This document shows positions 30,303-41,425 of a DNA stretch of 64,000 bases, one piece after another. Made by a program: the position numbers and the translations under genes. How positions within the stretch are numbered: position 1 is the first letter of the stretch; each line of letters opens with the position of its first letter. Origin of the DNA: Effrenium voratum (Eukaryota > Sar > Dinophyceae > Suessiales > Symbiodiniaceae). The notes under the pieces are model-generated. The model saw nothing but the letters and a program-made list of their open reading frames with translations, was not told the origin of the DNA and made no database searches. The stretch lies in the NCBI GenBank assembly GCA_963377175.1, contig CAUJNA010002990.1:485803-549802 (forward strand). Direction: 5' to 3'.

Positions 30303-30856
30303 GCCACATGGCAACAATTGAGCCGTTTCGAATCGAGGGATTGCAGCTCATGTCTCGACTTGCCGACCATGACGGCCGCCTGCTTTTGGCCTGTAGACTC
30401 TAGACTTTTTTCAAGGGCCGTTCAAGAATTTCATGGCCTCTTGCCAATTTGCATCTTGCTAGTCAAGGGAATTGAATAAGACAGACAAACCATGTGAGCC
30501 TCATGTGAGCTGCGTTAGCGTTGTGTGAGCGCGCAGTTGGGAAAGAAGCTTAAGACTTAAGGCCCCCCAAGTGACAAGTGTTGGATCAATCCTCCGTCAA
30601 TTCTCCGTCGCTTCGGCGTCAATTCTCCGTCATTTCTCCGCCGGCTGGCTGTGAGTGCTGCGTCGTCCGGGAAATCCCGAAAATTCTCCGAATTTTTCAA
30701 TATCCCCGGACAGTGGGTTGACAGGCTGGGTTACTGACATTGGTGGCGACTCGTGGTCCAACTTGCGATTGTGTGACGGTTTAGGTTTGCGTTGCCGCCT
30801 TGACAGGCTTTGGCACGATTTACTCATTTTGCGCGCTGCGACGTTGGTCTCGCAAG
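30303..30856 (+). other. Gene A intron 2 (GC-AG)
   Basis: A 554-nt interval with stops in frame, placed because exon 2 and exon 3 join in phase 0 (HLS|AFLKARISDNDLD). Contains repeated CAATTCTCCGTC segments near 30595-30640. Confidence 0.55.
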
Positions 30857-31458
30857 GCTTTCCTCAAGGCTCGCATCTCCGACAATGATCTCGACCGCCT
30901 CGGCAACACCACAGCTCAGTTGGTGGACGGCAAGGCGCAGTCTATCGCGCTTGAATTTGAGCACATTTTCCATTCAGACGCAGCTGGAGTGAGGCATATG
31001 CAACTGCATGCTGACTGGGCTAGTTTAGACCCAGACGATCAGCAATTTGCTTGGAACTTGTTTGCATCGATGCTTATTCAGAATGCGTGCTCCTTTGAGA
31101 GACGGATTGTGCGCCCGCTCAGCACCTTTCCTTTGGCCATTCTGGGCATGGGCAAGGTGCGTCACGACTTGCCGTGTCAGCGCAGACAGCAGACGGCTTC
31201 CCGATTGTTGGCAGCAGCTGCAGCAAATGCCCTTGATGTCAGCTCCATGAAAATCGTTCGGGCTTTCAAAGATGACATACATCTTGCAGCTTGCAATGGT
31301 CGGACCGGCTTGCGGCTTTTCGTTGCTTTGAAGGCTCTTCGGCGTATGTGGCGATGCGATGTTCGGCCGAATGAAGGATTGAACAAAACCTTGAAGCTTC
31401 TTGGAGAAAGGTCTCCGAATAGCTCGCTCGACTTGGTTTCTTCACGCCTGGCCTTAAA
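30857..31458 (+). CDS. Gene A exon 3: conserved helical region
   Basis: 602 nt, phase 0 to phase 2, starting after ctcgcaag|G. It reads AFLKARISDNDLDRLGNTTA, then QLVDGKAQSIALEFEHIF, and ends NKTLKLLGERSPNSSLDLVS and SRLALK. Arg/Leu-rich with few low-complexity runs. The end is placed at a GC donor (TTAAA|GCACTG) because this alone continues the frame into exon 4. This part recalls the helical C-terminal half of the same dinoflagellate family. Confidence 0.65.
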
Positions 31459-31621
31459 GCACTGAGGCGTAATTCAGTCATATTTGGTGAGCTGGAGTCT
31501 GGGGTTCAAACCAAACATTTGTCATGTCTTTGTCTCGTTTGCAGATTTGCAGGTTTGCTGTGGTGAGTCGATTCCAGAGTGAAAAGCCTCCCCGTCGCCG
31601 CCCAACTTTCCTGCAGCTCAG
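31459..31621 (+). other. Gene A intron 3 (GC-AG, 163 nt)
   Basis: The frame of exon 3 hits TGA three bases past the predicted donor. Skipping 163 nt to cagctcag|G restores it with the codon AA|G. No GT donor gives the same result. Confidence 0.55.
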
Positions 31622-32453
31622 GTACAATTTGGGCGCGGCGGGCGAGCACGCGATTGGAGACAACCCGTCGTCCACTCAGCCGCTCACCAGGAAGTGGTCA
31701 CAGCTTCGCCCACTTGCAGGAGCAGTGTTGGACAAGTGCTTGGATCACTGGCAGGAAAGCATAAAGGTGCAAGGGGCTGCGGACCGCTTCTGCGAAACCT
31801 TCGCCCCCTCTTGGTGCCCATCGCCAGACCTTGTGCATCAGTGCATGGCCGAACTGGATCCTCGGACAAAGCCCGTCAAGCAGTCGACCAGCCGACTGCT
31901 CGCTGCAGCAGCTAACCAGAAACTGTGTCGGTTTTGGTCTGGGACTTCTAGCTCCACCCTCCAACAGCCAACGTGCGCTGTGATTGCCTTGGTGCCAGAA
32001 GGGCGCCCCAAGCTTTCAAATGGGCATGCTATGTTTGTTTGCGGAGAAGTAGTCAACAGATCAGCTCGTCTATTGAGAGCGGAGTGGAGGGACCACAGGG
32101 TCATTCTGAAGCGCCCGTGGGAGTTTTTGTGGGCCGTGGATTTGTTCGTGGAAACCGTGCAGGACATGACAGACGGCTGCGCTCCTGTGTCGATCGTTGC
32201 TTTTCCAAATTCCTGGCGGCCGTCAGGCGATCTTCGTGAGCAGCAGGATTTGCTTGTTGCGGCGCGTTCTGGAATTGAAGGTTGTTTGCGCTCAAGAAAA
32301 CTGGACTCGCCGGATGCGAAGGCGGACTTGAAGACGGAGACAGAGCCTTGCCTGAGCTACAGCAACTCCGGGGTCCCGGGGTCGTTGTTTGTAGTTACTC
32401 TTTGCAGTTTGCGTTATTTGCAGTTGGTAGGACATGAGCTTCAAGACAACTGA
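31622..32453 (+). CDS. Gene A exon 4
   Basis: Continues the gene A frame with YNLGAAGEHAIGD, a segment with PLTRKWSQLRPLAGAVLDKC, and later MFVCGEVVNRSARLLRAEWR and PSGDLREQQDLLVAARSGIE. The frame ends at TGA 32453. The true 3' splice point is probably somewhat earlier (candidates near 32385-32425) and was not resolved. Predicted globular, no transmembrane segment. Function unknown beyond its place in gene A. Confidence 0.6.
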
Positions 32454-32535
32454 AAACGATTGCCGAGCCAACTGTGCGTTGGGTTGAGAACCTATAAGTT
32501 AAAATGACATATGCTGCGAAGCCACTATTTTCAAT

Positions 32536-34212
32536 TTGGTCAACGATTCAACGATGCAAGTTGTCGCTGCTGCTGAGGTCCACATTCTGGCCAGGCCAAC
32601 CTCTGACGTTGAAGCTGCAGTGGAATCGTGTCTTGGCCCAACAGGAGAGGTGGAACTCAGTCCTGCCAGCGACAGTGAGGGGGAGATTGAGACTCAGACT
32701 CAGACTGAAGCTGCGCCAACTTCCAGAAAACCGCGCAAGCAAGCTTCAAAAACCGCTGACCCTGATCCGACTGGCCTTGCTTGGCTAAGCGAACTGTTGG
32801 ACAGCCTCCAACCCAAAGATCCAGAGCCGCCAGAGCCTGACCTGAAGCAGGCGGCAACAGACAAGCAATTTTCTTTCGACCCTGGTGATGGCAGCGAGAG
32901 CCGCGGTCGTAGAGCTATTAAGGGTTCAGGCGACATTCAAGCTGCAGCACGGTCTTTGGTGCAACAGTCATTTGCGCTGAGCAGGCAGTTTGTAAGCTCT
33001 GAGCGCGAGGCAGTGGATGACCTAGAGGCGGGGGAAGCAAAGGACATTGAGGAGCTCAGTAGGGAGTCTGGCTTAGACGCCCTTGCTCAGAAGGAGGCCA
33101 AGTTGATGGAGCGTGCTTGCCAAAATTTTGCCAAGATGAGCAGGCCAAGCGTTTCGAAATCACCATTGTTGGAAAGCAATGTGGCTGCAGCTATGAGCAG
33201 TTTTGTGCAGGCAGGCATGGAGCCTGAAGATGCTGCAGTGGAGGCAATTCTCAACAATTCGCAGCTGCTTGGCAACGAGGAAATGTTTGGTGATGCGGGA
33301 GCTGATGATGTCACTGCTCAAATTGGAGCCGATGAGCCTGAAACCGCCGAAAGCGCAGATGGGGCAGCCAGATTAGCAGCAATTGCTGACGCTTTCAATC
33401 GCTGGCAGGACGAATGCTGCAACTCAATCAAAGCTCTTCAATCTCGCTGCCAGGCCCTCCAGGAAAAGACAGTGGGTCAGAATGGAGAGCTTTCGCTTGT
33501 TAGAGGAAACATTGCTGGAGAGCCAAAGCCTGATGCTGGTTCTGGTTCTGGCACCGCTGCCAACCCGGCTGCTGACACCTCTGACTCCTCCGAGAGTGTT
33601 TTCTGGGTGCATTGGAGCTTCAAGTCAAGCGACTATGGACGTCCTGCCAGCTTGGACGCAGCGAACAGGGTCAAGTGTATTGTAGCCACAGGGTCCCTTC
33701 GCGACCCCCGTGATTATCGCCAGGTTGCAATAGTCCATCCCGCAATCGGCGTGAGGATGGAAAGGATTCGGGGCTGGAAAGGGCAAAGTCGGCCGCAGGT
33801 GCCCGAAGATGTGATGCGGGTGTATCGCATTTGGCAAGCTGCCTTAGTCAGCAGGGACAACATATCAAGTTTCGAGCCGTGCTACATCTGCAAGAGGTCT
33901 GAGACTGCTGACGCGGGCCTCGGGCTGCCAGATGAGTTGCAGCAACAGCCAGCTGCCCGCGTGTGTCCACTTTGCTTGCTTCCATCACACCCACAATGCT
34001 GCACTTGTGTGGTCGAGTTCGGAAACCGTCACGGTTGCTCATTTCCAGATGGGCTAGACGTGGCTTCGTTGGAAGCGCCCGATGTTTTTGAAAAGCCGGA
34101 TGTCCAGCGACAACCGCTTCTTGGCTGCAAGTGCCAGTCGCCGGAGAGCAGGTTGATTTTTGCCGGGAATTTTGTTTCTCCAGCTTTGCAGCTGTTTGTG
34201 TTTGCTAACTAG
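32536..34212 (+). CDS. Gene A exon 5 or separate gene: acidic linker plus Cys-rich finger
   Basis: An open frame of 558 codons with stop at 34210-34212; an acceptor gatgcaag near 32567 would make it an internal or last exon. Residues 1-140 are acidic and Ser/Pro/Thr-rich (SPASDSEGEIETQTQTEAAP). 140-330 are helical and acidic, with a likely UBA-like patch (SFVQAGMEPEDAAVEAILNN, with a following NSQ). From about 355 comes a folded domain (VFWVHWSFKSSDYGRPASLD, VHPAIGVRMERIRGWKG). C-terminal cysteines (CYICKRSE, VCPLCLLPSHPQCCTC) form a C-x2-C / C-x2-C / H-x2-C-type zinc finger. It follows gene A on the same strand by about 80 bp and is probably its C-terminus, though phase could not be confirmed. 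Confidence 0.6.
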   Translation: MVNDSTMQVVAAAEVHILARPTSDVEAAVESCLGPTGEVELSPASDSEGEIETQTQTEAAPTSRKPRKQASKTADPDPTGLAWLSELLDSLQPKDPEPPEPDLKQAATDKQFSFDPGDGSESRGRRAIKGSGDIQAAARSLVQQSFALSRQFVSSEREAVDDLEAGEAKDIEELSRESGLDALAQKEAKLMERACQNFAKMSRPSVSKSPLLESNVAAAMSSFVQAGMEPEDAAVEAILNNSQLLGNEEMFGDAGADDVTAQIGADEPETAESADGAARLAAIADAFNRWQDECCNSIKALQSRCQALQEKTVGQNGELSLVRGNIAGEPKPDAGSGSGTAANPAADTSDSSESVFWVHWSFKSSDYGRPASLDAANRVKCIVATGSLRDPRDYRQVAIVHPAIGVRMERIRGWKGQSRPQVPEDVMRVYRIWQAALVSRDNISSFEPCYICKRSETADAGLGLPDELQQQPAARVCPLCLLPSHPQCCTCVVEFGNRHGCSFPDGLDVASLEAPDVFEKPDVQRQPLLGCKCQSPESRLIFAGNFVSPALQLFVFAN

Positions 34213-35317
34213 CTCCGCCAGTCGGATCTAAATCTGACGGAGTCAGTTGGTCAGGTAGGTAACATGTCCAGGAGTTGAAGACCTTGTGTAGGCAACTTGG
34301 AGCTGTGTGGCTTGACGTAGTAGCAGGGCTTTGATTGTTGCATTTTTCCGGGAGCGGTGGAATTTGCGCTTGCCATAAACCAATCGGCCAAACGCTTGGC
34401 GTGGTTGACGAGGGAGGTGAAGGTAATCCTAGTTCCTATTGCCATGTTTGGCTTTTTGACAAAGTAGCTGCGGACTCCCGAAAAGTCAGAAGACACGAGT
34501 TAGCCTTTTTCCAGGCCCATGTCCGATGTCATAATTGCATTTGATTTTACCAGGATGTTCTGATCTCCTTTGAACTCGATGAGTTTAAGGTTGGAAAAGT
34601 AGGTAGCTAAACTTCGGTGACAATGTGTGGCCGAGCGGAAATTGCAGCGGCTCGCGTTTTCGATGCGTTTGGCGTTTGGCTGTGGCTTTATGCCAAGTAG
34701 GGCAAGTGTCCACTGTGTCCACGATCCGGGGCCAATGTTGGCGTCTCTCGGCTTCGTGTTTTGGACGCAGCTCGTTGGTTGCTGGACCAAGGATGCTGTG
34801 CAAAGCCTGCGTGGCCTTTGCCTTTCCCGACTTGGCTGCGGAAGAGGATGTTGAAGGCGACCTGGAAGGGTAGCTTGAGTGCCTAGTGCCTGGTCATTGT
34901 TTCATTGCCTTGCATTGGCAAAGCAGCTAGTGCCTCCCTAGCCCAACCCTTTTCTCCAAATCGTAGCCCTGCAGACCGAGGGTTTGGGTAGCGCGTAGCT
35001 TCTCAGTTCGCTTGAGTGTTGACCCAGCTTTGACAAGAAGTGTGCCTTTTCAAGGAAGAAGCGAATGAGGGAGGAATGAAGCTTTGTTACCAGTGACTAG
35101 CCACGCAACGTGCCAGGGTGCGTGGTGGAGAACGCGGCCGGCCCGCTTGCTCAGCTGTCTTCTTCTAGAGGCAGGCAGGGGCTGCGGGCTTGGAACTTGG
35201 AAAGCAGGGCAAAGAATTTTCTGCGCCTTTTTTTGATTGTTTGCGAGATGAGCCAATGACGAGTGCGCAACAAATGACGAGTGCACAACCGTCGCGTCCG
35301 GCATTCAGGCATTCACT

Positions 35318-35348
<31 letters not shown>

Positions 35349-36344
35349 ACCGATTGATTGACTCACTGACTGACTGACTGACTCACTGACTCACTCACTG
35401 ACTCACTGACTGACTTGCTCGCCGTAGAAAAAGACTTCTCTTGCAGCACCTAACACATTGTGTTGACCAGGTTTCCCAAAATGTCAACCATCACTAGTCA
35501 GTCTTGTTGAGAAACAGACCCAGTCCATGGAGACTGCTACCACAGTGACTGGCTGGCGTGTGATTTTTTCGGTGGCGACTGGCGCCGACGCATGGGAATT
35601 CCTGGTACTGGCAAAGCGTCGACGGTTTCTGTTTCTGACGGTTTGCACTCATGCTGGACAGGCGTGCAGCGCAGTATGCCAACTGAGCCTAGTGAACGCA
35701 ACACCGAAGCACAAACCGAAACGTTGAAAGCCAAGTGGAAGCTTGACTTGATGCTTGAGTCATGAGTCATGAGCGTCAAAGCTTTGCACGTGAGCGTCAA
35801 TGCTTTGAACCCACAAAAACCACAAGGGTACTAAAGTTCCCCCACCCCCCTCCAAACAATGGGCAGGGTCTGAGCTGCGGAAAAGTCACTTTGGGTGAGA
35901 ACTTTAGGGCCTTCAGAAAGGCCGCCGATAGTTTGGAGGCAGGGGCAGTGCGACTTTGAGCCACGCATTTCCTGTGGAGCGATTTCTCCTAGAAAGCTTG
36001 CCCGCAGGCAAGAGATTCAGGAGTTGGTTTTTTGTAGACGCCCTAAATTTTCCCCAGCCTGAAAATGCGAAATAGTTCCAACTGGCCCCTTAAACAATGA
36101 CAACGCCGCCCCAGATTCTAAATCAATAAAGGACAATAGGACAAAGGACAAAGGACAGCTTTGTTTATCGGCGTCATACTTAGGAGGTCCATCGCGCCAG
36201 CGAGTGTGAAGAATGCTTCCTTTTTTTTTGCCGGCGTAGGTGTGGACCGTGACGAAGAGCGTGATCATCAGCCTGAAGCTGCTGGGACCCTGGAACGGTT
36301 TGGTCCCAGGGTCTGGCTTGCCGATTGGTCTTTGGACACAGGCA
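34213..36344. other. Between genes A and B; no supported gene
   Basis: Unique sequence to about 35300, then CAGA/GACT repeats (35318-35416) and unique sequence again to the GTA array. Several short open frames, but none with splice signals and natural composition. Confidence 0.5.
35318..35416. repeat. CAGA and GACT/CACT tetranucleotide array
   Basis: (CAGA)n followed by interrupted (ACTG)n with CACTGACT variants. Confidence 0.95.
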
Positions 36345-36495
36345 GCAGCAGTAGCAGGGCGCAGCAGTAGTAGAAGTAGTAGTAGTAATAGTAGTAGTGG
36401 TAGTAGTAGTAGTAGTAACTAGTAATAGTAGTAGTATTAGTAGTAGTAGTAGTAGTCGTAGCAGCAGTAGTAGTAGTAGCATTTGCACTTGTAAC

Positions 36496-36527
<32 letters not shown>

Positions 36528-36630
36528 TTTGTAGTAGTAAGTAGTAGGAGAAGTAGTGGTAGTAGTAGTAGTAGTATTTGTAGTAGTAGTAGCACTAGCA
36601 GGACGAGTGGTTGTAGTAGTAGCCATTTGC

Positions 36631-36661
<31 letters not shown>

Positions 36662-36839
36662 CTAGCAGTGTTGTGTTTGTAGTAGTTAGTGGTAGGAGAA
36701 TAGTGATAGTGACCAGCGGTAGTAGAAGTAGTACAAGTAGTACTTAGTAGTACTGGTCGTTGTAGTAGTAGTAGAAGCAGTAGCCGTAGCAGGGCCGTAG
36801 CAGTAGCAGTAGCAGTAGTAGTAGTTGTTGTTGTCAGAG

Positions 36840-36892
<53 letters not shown>

Positions 36893-37428
36893 CGCAGTAG
36901 CAGTTGCAGCAGGTAGTGGCAATAGTCGTAGTAGCAGTGGCAGTGGTAGGAGTGGAAGAAGAAGAAAAACAGTAGCTGTAGTAGTATACTAGTAGTAGTA
37001 GTAGTAGTAGTAGTAGTAGCAGTCAGTTGTAGTTGTAGTAAGTAGTAGTATCAGTAGTAGTAGTAGTGGTAGTAGTAGTAGGTCGTGTTGGTGGTGAGTG
37101 GTGGTGGTGGTGGCAGTGGGAGGTAGTCAGTACTAGAGTCGTAGAGGTAGTAGGAGGAGTAGTAGCAGTAGTAGCGGCCGTAGGTAGTAGTAGCAAGTAG
37201 TACAAGTAGTAGTAGTAGTAGCAGTAGTAGTAGCAGTAGTAGTCGCAATAGCAGTAGCAGTAGTAGCACTAGTAGTAATAGAAATAGTAGTAGTAGTCAG
37301 CAGTCAGCAGAATAGTTGTACTGGTCGTTGTAGTAGTAGTAGTAGTAGTAGCACGAGTTGTCGCAGTAGTAGTAGTAGTAGTAGTAGCAGCAGTAGTAGT
37401 AGTAGTAGTGGTAGCAGTAGCAGTAGCA

Positions 37429-37472
<44 letters not shown>

Positions 37473-37767
37473 TGTTGTTGTTGTTGTTGTAGTAGTTGTC
37501 GTTGTTGTTGTTGCTGTGGTTGTTGTGGTTGTTGTGGTTGTTGTGGTTGTTGTGGTTGTTGCGGTTGTTGTGGTTGTTGTGGTTAGTGGTAGTGGTTGGT
37601 GGTTGTGGTTGTGGTTGTGGTTGTGGTTGTTATTTTTTGTCAGAAGCAGTCAGTCAGGCTGGTGGTAGTAGTAGTAGTAGTAGCAGTAGTAGTAGTAGTA
37701 GAGTAGTTAGTAGTGGTTGTGGTAATGGTAGTAGGAGTAGTAGTAGTGACTAGTAGTGGCAGTGGTT

Positions 37768-37812
<45 letters not shown>

Positions 37813-37865
37813 CTACTAGTACTAGTACTGGTACTAGTACTAGTACTAGTACTAGTAGTAGTGGC
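36345..37865. repeat. 1.5-kb GTA trinucleotide array
   Basis: Interrupted (GTA)n with CAGTAG, GTTGTTGTG (37470-37640) and ACTAGTACTAGT (37815-37855) blocks. Because the unit is 3 bp, several frames stay open (poly-Val, poly-Ser, poly-Thr), and these should not be annotated as genes. A short unique island at about 37640-37665 interrupts it. Confidence 0.97.
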
Positions 37866-37948
37866 AGTAGGGTTGATGGACACCCAAGAAGATCAGTTGA
37901 CTGTGCAGGATTCATTGAACGAGAGACAGGGTCGCGTCAATTTTTACA

Positions 37949-38178
37949 ATGCCTCGCCGCAAAGTTTTTGGTCAAGCCAGTGTCCTCATTTCTTCAATTT
38001 CGGCAACATGCCCGCCACGAGCTGTCCGGATTCTGCAGAGTCAGGGTCACCCTGGAACTCCTTGTCCCAAGACACCAACTTTGCAGCTGGCGCTTCTGAG
38101 CCAGAGCCTGCTCGTCGCCCAGAGGAGGACGACTCACAGGCCTCACAGGGTTCTGTCAGATGTGACTCAGGTTGGACA
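37949..38178 (+). CDS. Possible first exon of gene B
   Basis: ATG 37949 opens MPRRKVFGQASVLISSISAT, CPPRAVRILQSQGHPGTP, an Arg-rich basic N-terminus, to about HRVLSDVTQ. There a GT donor (GACTCAG|GTTGG) precedes the stop. A longer frame on the same strand (37870-38685) becomes His-rich through CAC/CAT repeats and is less convincing. Assignment to gene B depends on exons between 38.2 and 41.7 kb that I could not join. Confidence 0.4.
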
Positions 38179-39785
38179 AAGGTGACAGACAAGACGTTTC
38201 TTGTACACCGGAACCACTTCAGCTTGCCGGAGTCTTTGGCTTCTCCTAGTGGCCCAAGCGAAGACACAGTCACTGGCGAAGAAGATGAAGGTTCAGACGA
38301 TGCTCCTGCGCCTGCGCCACATCGTGGCCCGTGTGGCGCCATCCTTGACTCGCCGCCAACCTCTGCAGTTTGCCACTACCACCACCACCACCACTACTAC
38401 CACAAATACTATCAGCGATTTACGAGCGACAACTTCCACTTCAACACCACTCACAATTCACACAACTCGAACTTCAGTAGCCACAGCCACTCAACCCATT
38501 TCCACCTCCACATCCATCATCATCACCACTACCCTGGCCAAGACGCCAGCCGCAGCCACCATGCCAACACCAACATTGCCGCGCTGGATGTCGAGGTTGA
38601 CTGTGAGTGTGAAGAGGGGGACAGCCTTGAGTTGGTGGCTGGCAGTTCGGCGGCGCGGCCACTGAAGAAGCGCAGATCAACTTGACCAACTTGACCAGTC
38701 CAATGATTTGTTGCCATTTGCTCAAACTTGCTCTGACATTGCGCGCTTGTACAGCAGTGCGCGCGTTGACAGGGCTCGCTTTTGAGTGTGAGCTAGAAAG
38801 CTTGGGTCAGGTCAAGGGACAAGGGAGTTTGTTTGTGTTGATCGTGTCGCTTGTTTGTTAGAGCTGACGAAGGTTGTTTCAAGTGTCCTCCTTTTGCAAA
38901 TTTGGGACGAGAAAGTTCAGGCATGACCAGATGACCAGAGCCGCTCTGGTCTGGACCAGAGCCTTTTTGCCCAATGACAGTAGCGTCAACAAGTCAATAG
39001 TTCGGGCCATGATGTGGGTTGTTGCATGGCTTAGCAGCGTGCCTTGCGTCTGCACGGCGAGTCTGACAAGAATGCTGGCGCGACAAGAGCTGTGAGTTTG
39101 TGATTGCGCACGCCAATGTTGTTGTTCAGTTTTTGTTGCCTATGTGAATGTGGCTAATGCGATGCTCTTCATTGAGTTGCCTTGAGGTTGGTGCAAAAGT
39201 GCAGCTGCAACTGCAACTTTTGTCGTCAGTCAACGCTGCCGCCGCTTGCTTGCGACCTGAGGCGCGGCTTGCCAGCGTGAGCCACCAACATCGCCAACAA
39301 GTGCGTGGCGAGGCTTGGGACTCGTGCTGGCTTGGGTGGTCCTAGCTCGTGCGGTCTTTGATAGTTTTTTTACAATATACTTGAGTCCCACTACAGGCTA
39401 GTTTGTCCGTTCGTCCCAGGGAGAGTTCCTAGTTGCAAGTGAACTCAAAAGACTTGTCTTGTTGGGTTCCGCAACGGGAAGTGTGTCCCTCTTTTTGAAG
39501 AGCGCTTTTTGCCTGATCAATGCGACCGAGTGCGCGAGCGTGTCCGACGTACCTGAGTCGCCGTGTGACTTCACCACACCTTCTTGTTCGGAACAAGTTG
39601 CCAAGAATTGTTCAATTTCAAGTTCCACCCCCAAGACCCGTCCCTTGATAGCAGGTGCTCGGTTGTTTGGAAAGGCTGCTTAATTGCTGGACAGAAAGAC
39701 ACCTATGGCAGGAGGTGTTCAGCGCTACACGAGAAGAATACCGTGGAGTTGGAGGCCAGGCTTGGCTTTCACTGTAAGAGAGAGC

Positions 39786-39817
<32 letters not shown>

Positions 39818-40045
39818 TGTGAGCAGATTGCAGATTTCAGTTTGATTACTTGCTGCGCCTCCCAACCAGCCCCAGGCTCCCAAGCGAGTTCGCCACCGGA
39901 CGATGGTGGCCACGGCCAGCTTGAAGGCCTGGAGCCTGGGTGTTTGCCCCGTTTTGCTCGGCTTGAGAAGTTGAGGCCCTTGTAAGACACTTGTAACACT
40001 TGTAAGACTTGCGGGCCCCTTGAAGCATCGCGTGCACCGCTGGGC
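38179..40045. other. Probable intronic sequence of gene B
   Basis: 38375-38530 is rich in CAC, ACT and CAT triplets (Thr- or His-rich in translation). 39778-39812 is (GA)n. Short open frames near 39480-39680 (ending RLFGKAA) and 39843-39983 could be exons but have no clear boundaries. Confidence 0.45.
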
Positions 40046-40351
40046 TTGTTTTGGCTCTTGCAACAGGCGCAGCGCGCGGGCGCCGAAGCTGAAACACTGC
40101 TTGGGACAACCGGACAACCTGTCTTAACTTTTGTGTCCGCAATGCAACCAAGTGCCAATTCGATTGGCGATCGGCGGCTCTGCGCAACCGTTGGCGCCAT
40201 GACGGCCGTGGAGCCCGCTGAAGGCTTGCAGCACCTTGCCTTATACGCACAGCTTGCGGTAGGCAAGATGTGCAACGCAGGATGCTTGGAACATGCCAGA
40301 AACGAGAAATTCTTGTGGGTCATTGTGACAGGGACAAGGGCGGAGGGATAA
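40046..40351 (+). CDS. Possible gene B exon
   Basis: The frame reads GQPVLTFVSAMQPSANSIGD, RRLCATVGAMTAVEPAEG, LQHLALYAQLAVGKMCNAGC and LEHARNEKFLWVIVTG, a natural, well-mixed sequence ending just before a stop. Boundaries unknown. Unrecognised domain. Confidence 0.4.
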   Translation: MFWLLQQAQRAGAEAETLLGTTGQPVLTFVSAMQPSANSIGDRRLCATVGAMTAVEPAEGLQHLALYAQLAVGKMCNAGCLEHARNEKFLWVIVTGTRAEG

Positions 40352-40518
40352 ATCAAGTCACTGTCTTGTTGGAGCCCCGGTTTTATGTTCAAACGGTGCC
40401 TGGGGCTGGTGACTTTGGGGAAAGGACTGTTGCGGGAAGAGGGGGGGTGGTTTGGGGTTGTTGCGTTTTCAAGTTATTGGGGCAGTGGTTGGGCTGAATG
40501 AGATGTTGTTGCTTTCAG

Positions 40519-40935
40519 GACTTGAGTCAGCCTTGGTTTGTTACTTTGCGGGCCGCGCGCAAGGGGGAAGGCTTGCAAGGAAGTAGGCTCATAGACGATA
40601 TTCAATGTGAGACAGGGCTTGCATTTGTGCATGCCCCGAAATGCGGAACACTCCACTCCGCCCGCCAATTTTTCAACTCGAGCAATCCGGTGAACAATAG
40701 GTTGCCTTTTGAGCACGCAAATTCTTACAGTTGTTGCGCGGAGGGGGCAGGGGGCGGGGAGGCGAGAGCAGAAGCCAGTGCGTTGACAGCGTCGCCTGAA
40801 ACAACACACGTGACTACTATGACTACCACCAGGAATCGAGGCAAGGCTTTCGCGCGAACAAACGACTGCCCAGAGTGGTTTTGCTGGTGTTGCTGCGGCG
40901 TGGTGGGGGTGCTGCTGGTGTTGCTGTGTTTTTGA
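40519..40935 (+). CDS. Possible gene B exon
   Basis: Starts after a tgctttcag|G acceptor and reads DLSQPWFVTLRAARKGEGLQ, then IDDIQCETGLAFVHAPKCGT and LPFEHANSYSCC. The later part (Gly/Ala/Thr-rich, then WCCCGVVGV) looks intronic, so the true end is probably near 40740. Unrecognised. Confidence 0.4.
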   Translation, partial: DLSQPWFVTLRAARKGEGLQGSRLIDDIQCETGLAFVHAPKCGTLHSARQFFNSSNPVNNRLPFEHANSYSCCAEGAGGGEARAEASALTASPETTHVTTMTTTRNRGKAFARTNDCPEWFCWCCCGVVGVLLVLLCF

Positions 40936-41086
40936 TGATTAAACACGCAGCTGCAAATGCTGCAAGCAAAACAAATCTGCGCTTTGCTGCCCGAAGCGCG
41001 CGCGCAAAGTGTGAGGTTTCAAAGCTTTCTTCACCTTTCTTCATGATTCCCACCCTTTTCTTTTGCTTTGCTCCTTTCCTGGCGCA

Positions 41087-41425
41087 CCCCCCCCTTTAAA
41101 CCCCCCCCCCCCCCGATTCGAGGGTCCTGCCCTGAATAGGGGGGGTCCCCCCCCCCATTCAGGGCTCCTGCCCCGAATAGGGGGGGGGGGCCCCCCCCCC
41201 ATTCAGGGGTCCTGCCCCGAATGCGGGGGGTACCCCCCCCCCATTCAGGGCTCCTGCCCCGAATAGGGGGGGGGGGGCCCCCCCATTCAGGGGTCCTGCC
41301 CCGAATGCGGGGGGGGTCCCCCCCCCCATTCAGGGGTCCTGCCCCGAATGGGGGGGGGGGGCCCCCCCATTCAAGGGTCCTGCCCCGAATGGGGGGCTTC
41401 CCCCCTGCCATTCGGGTGAATGGGG
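41087..41425. repeat. Palindromic G-run/C-run tandem array
   Basis: About seven units of 38-50 bp: a run of 7-14 G, a run of 6-13 C, then ATTCAGGGGTCCTGCCCCGA and AT. The linker is an imperfect palindrome and the runs are complementary to each other, so every unit can self-pair and the G-runs could form quadruplexes. The Pro/Gly-rich open frames on both strands are artefacts. Confidence 0.95.

Noticed and set aside
37756..38685. 309-codon frame with poly-Val start and His-rich tail as one gene
   Set aside because: Begins in the GTA array and ends in CAC/CAT repeats; the alternative frame from ATG 37949 is more protein-like in the first part.
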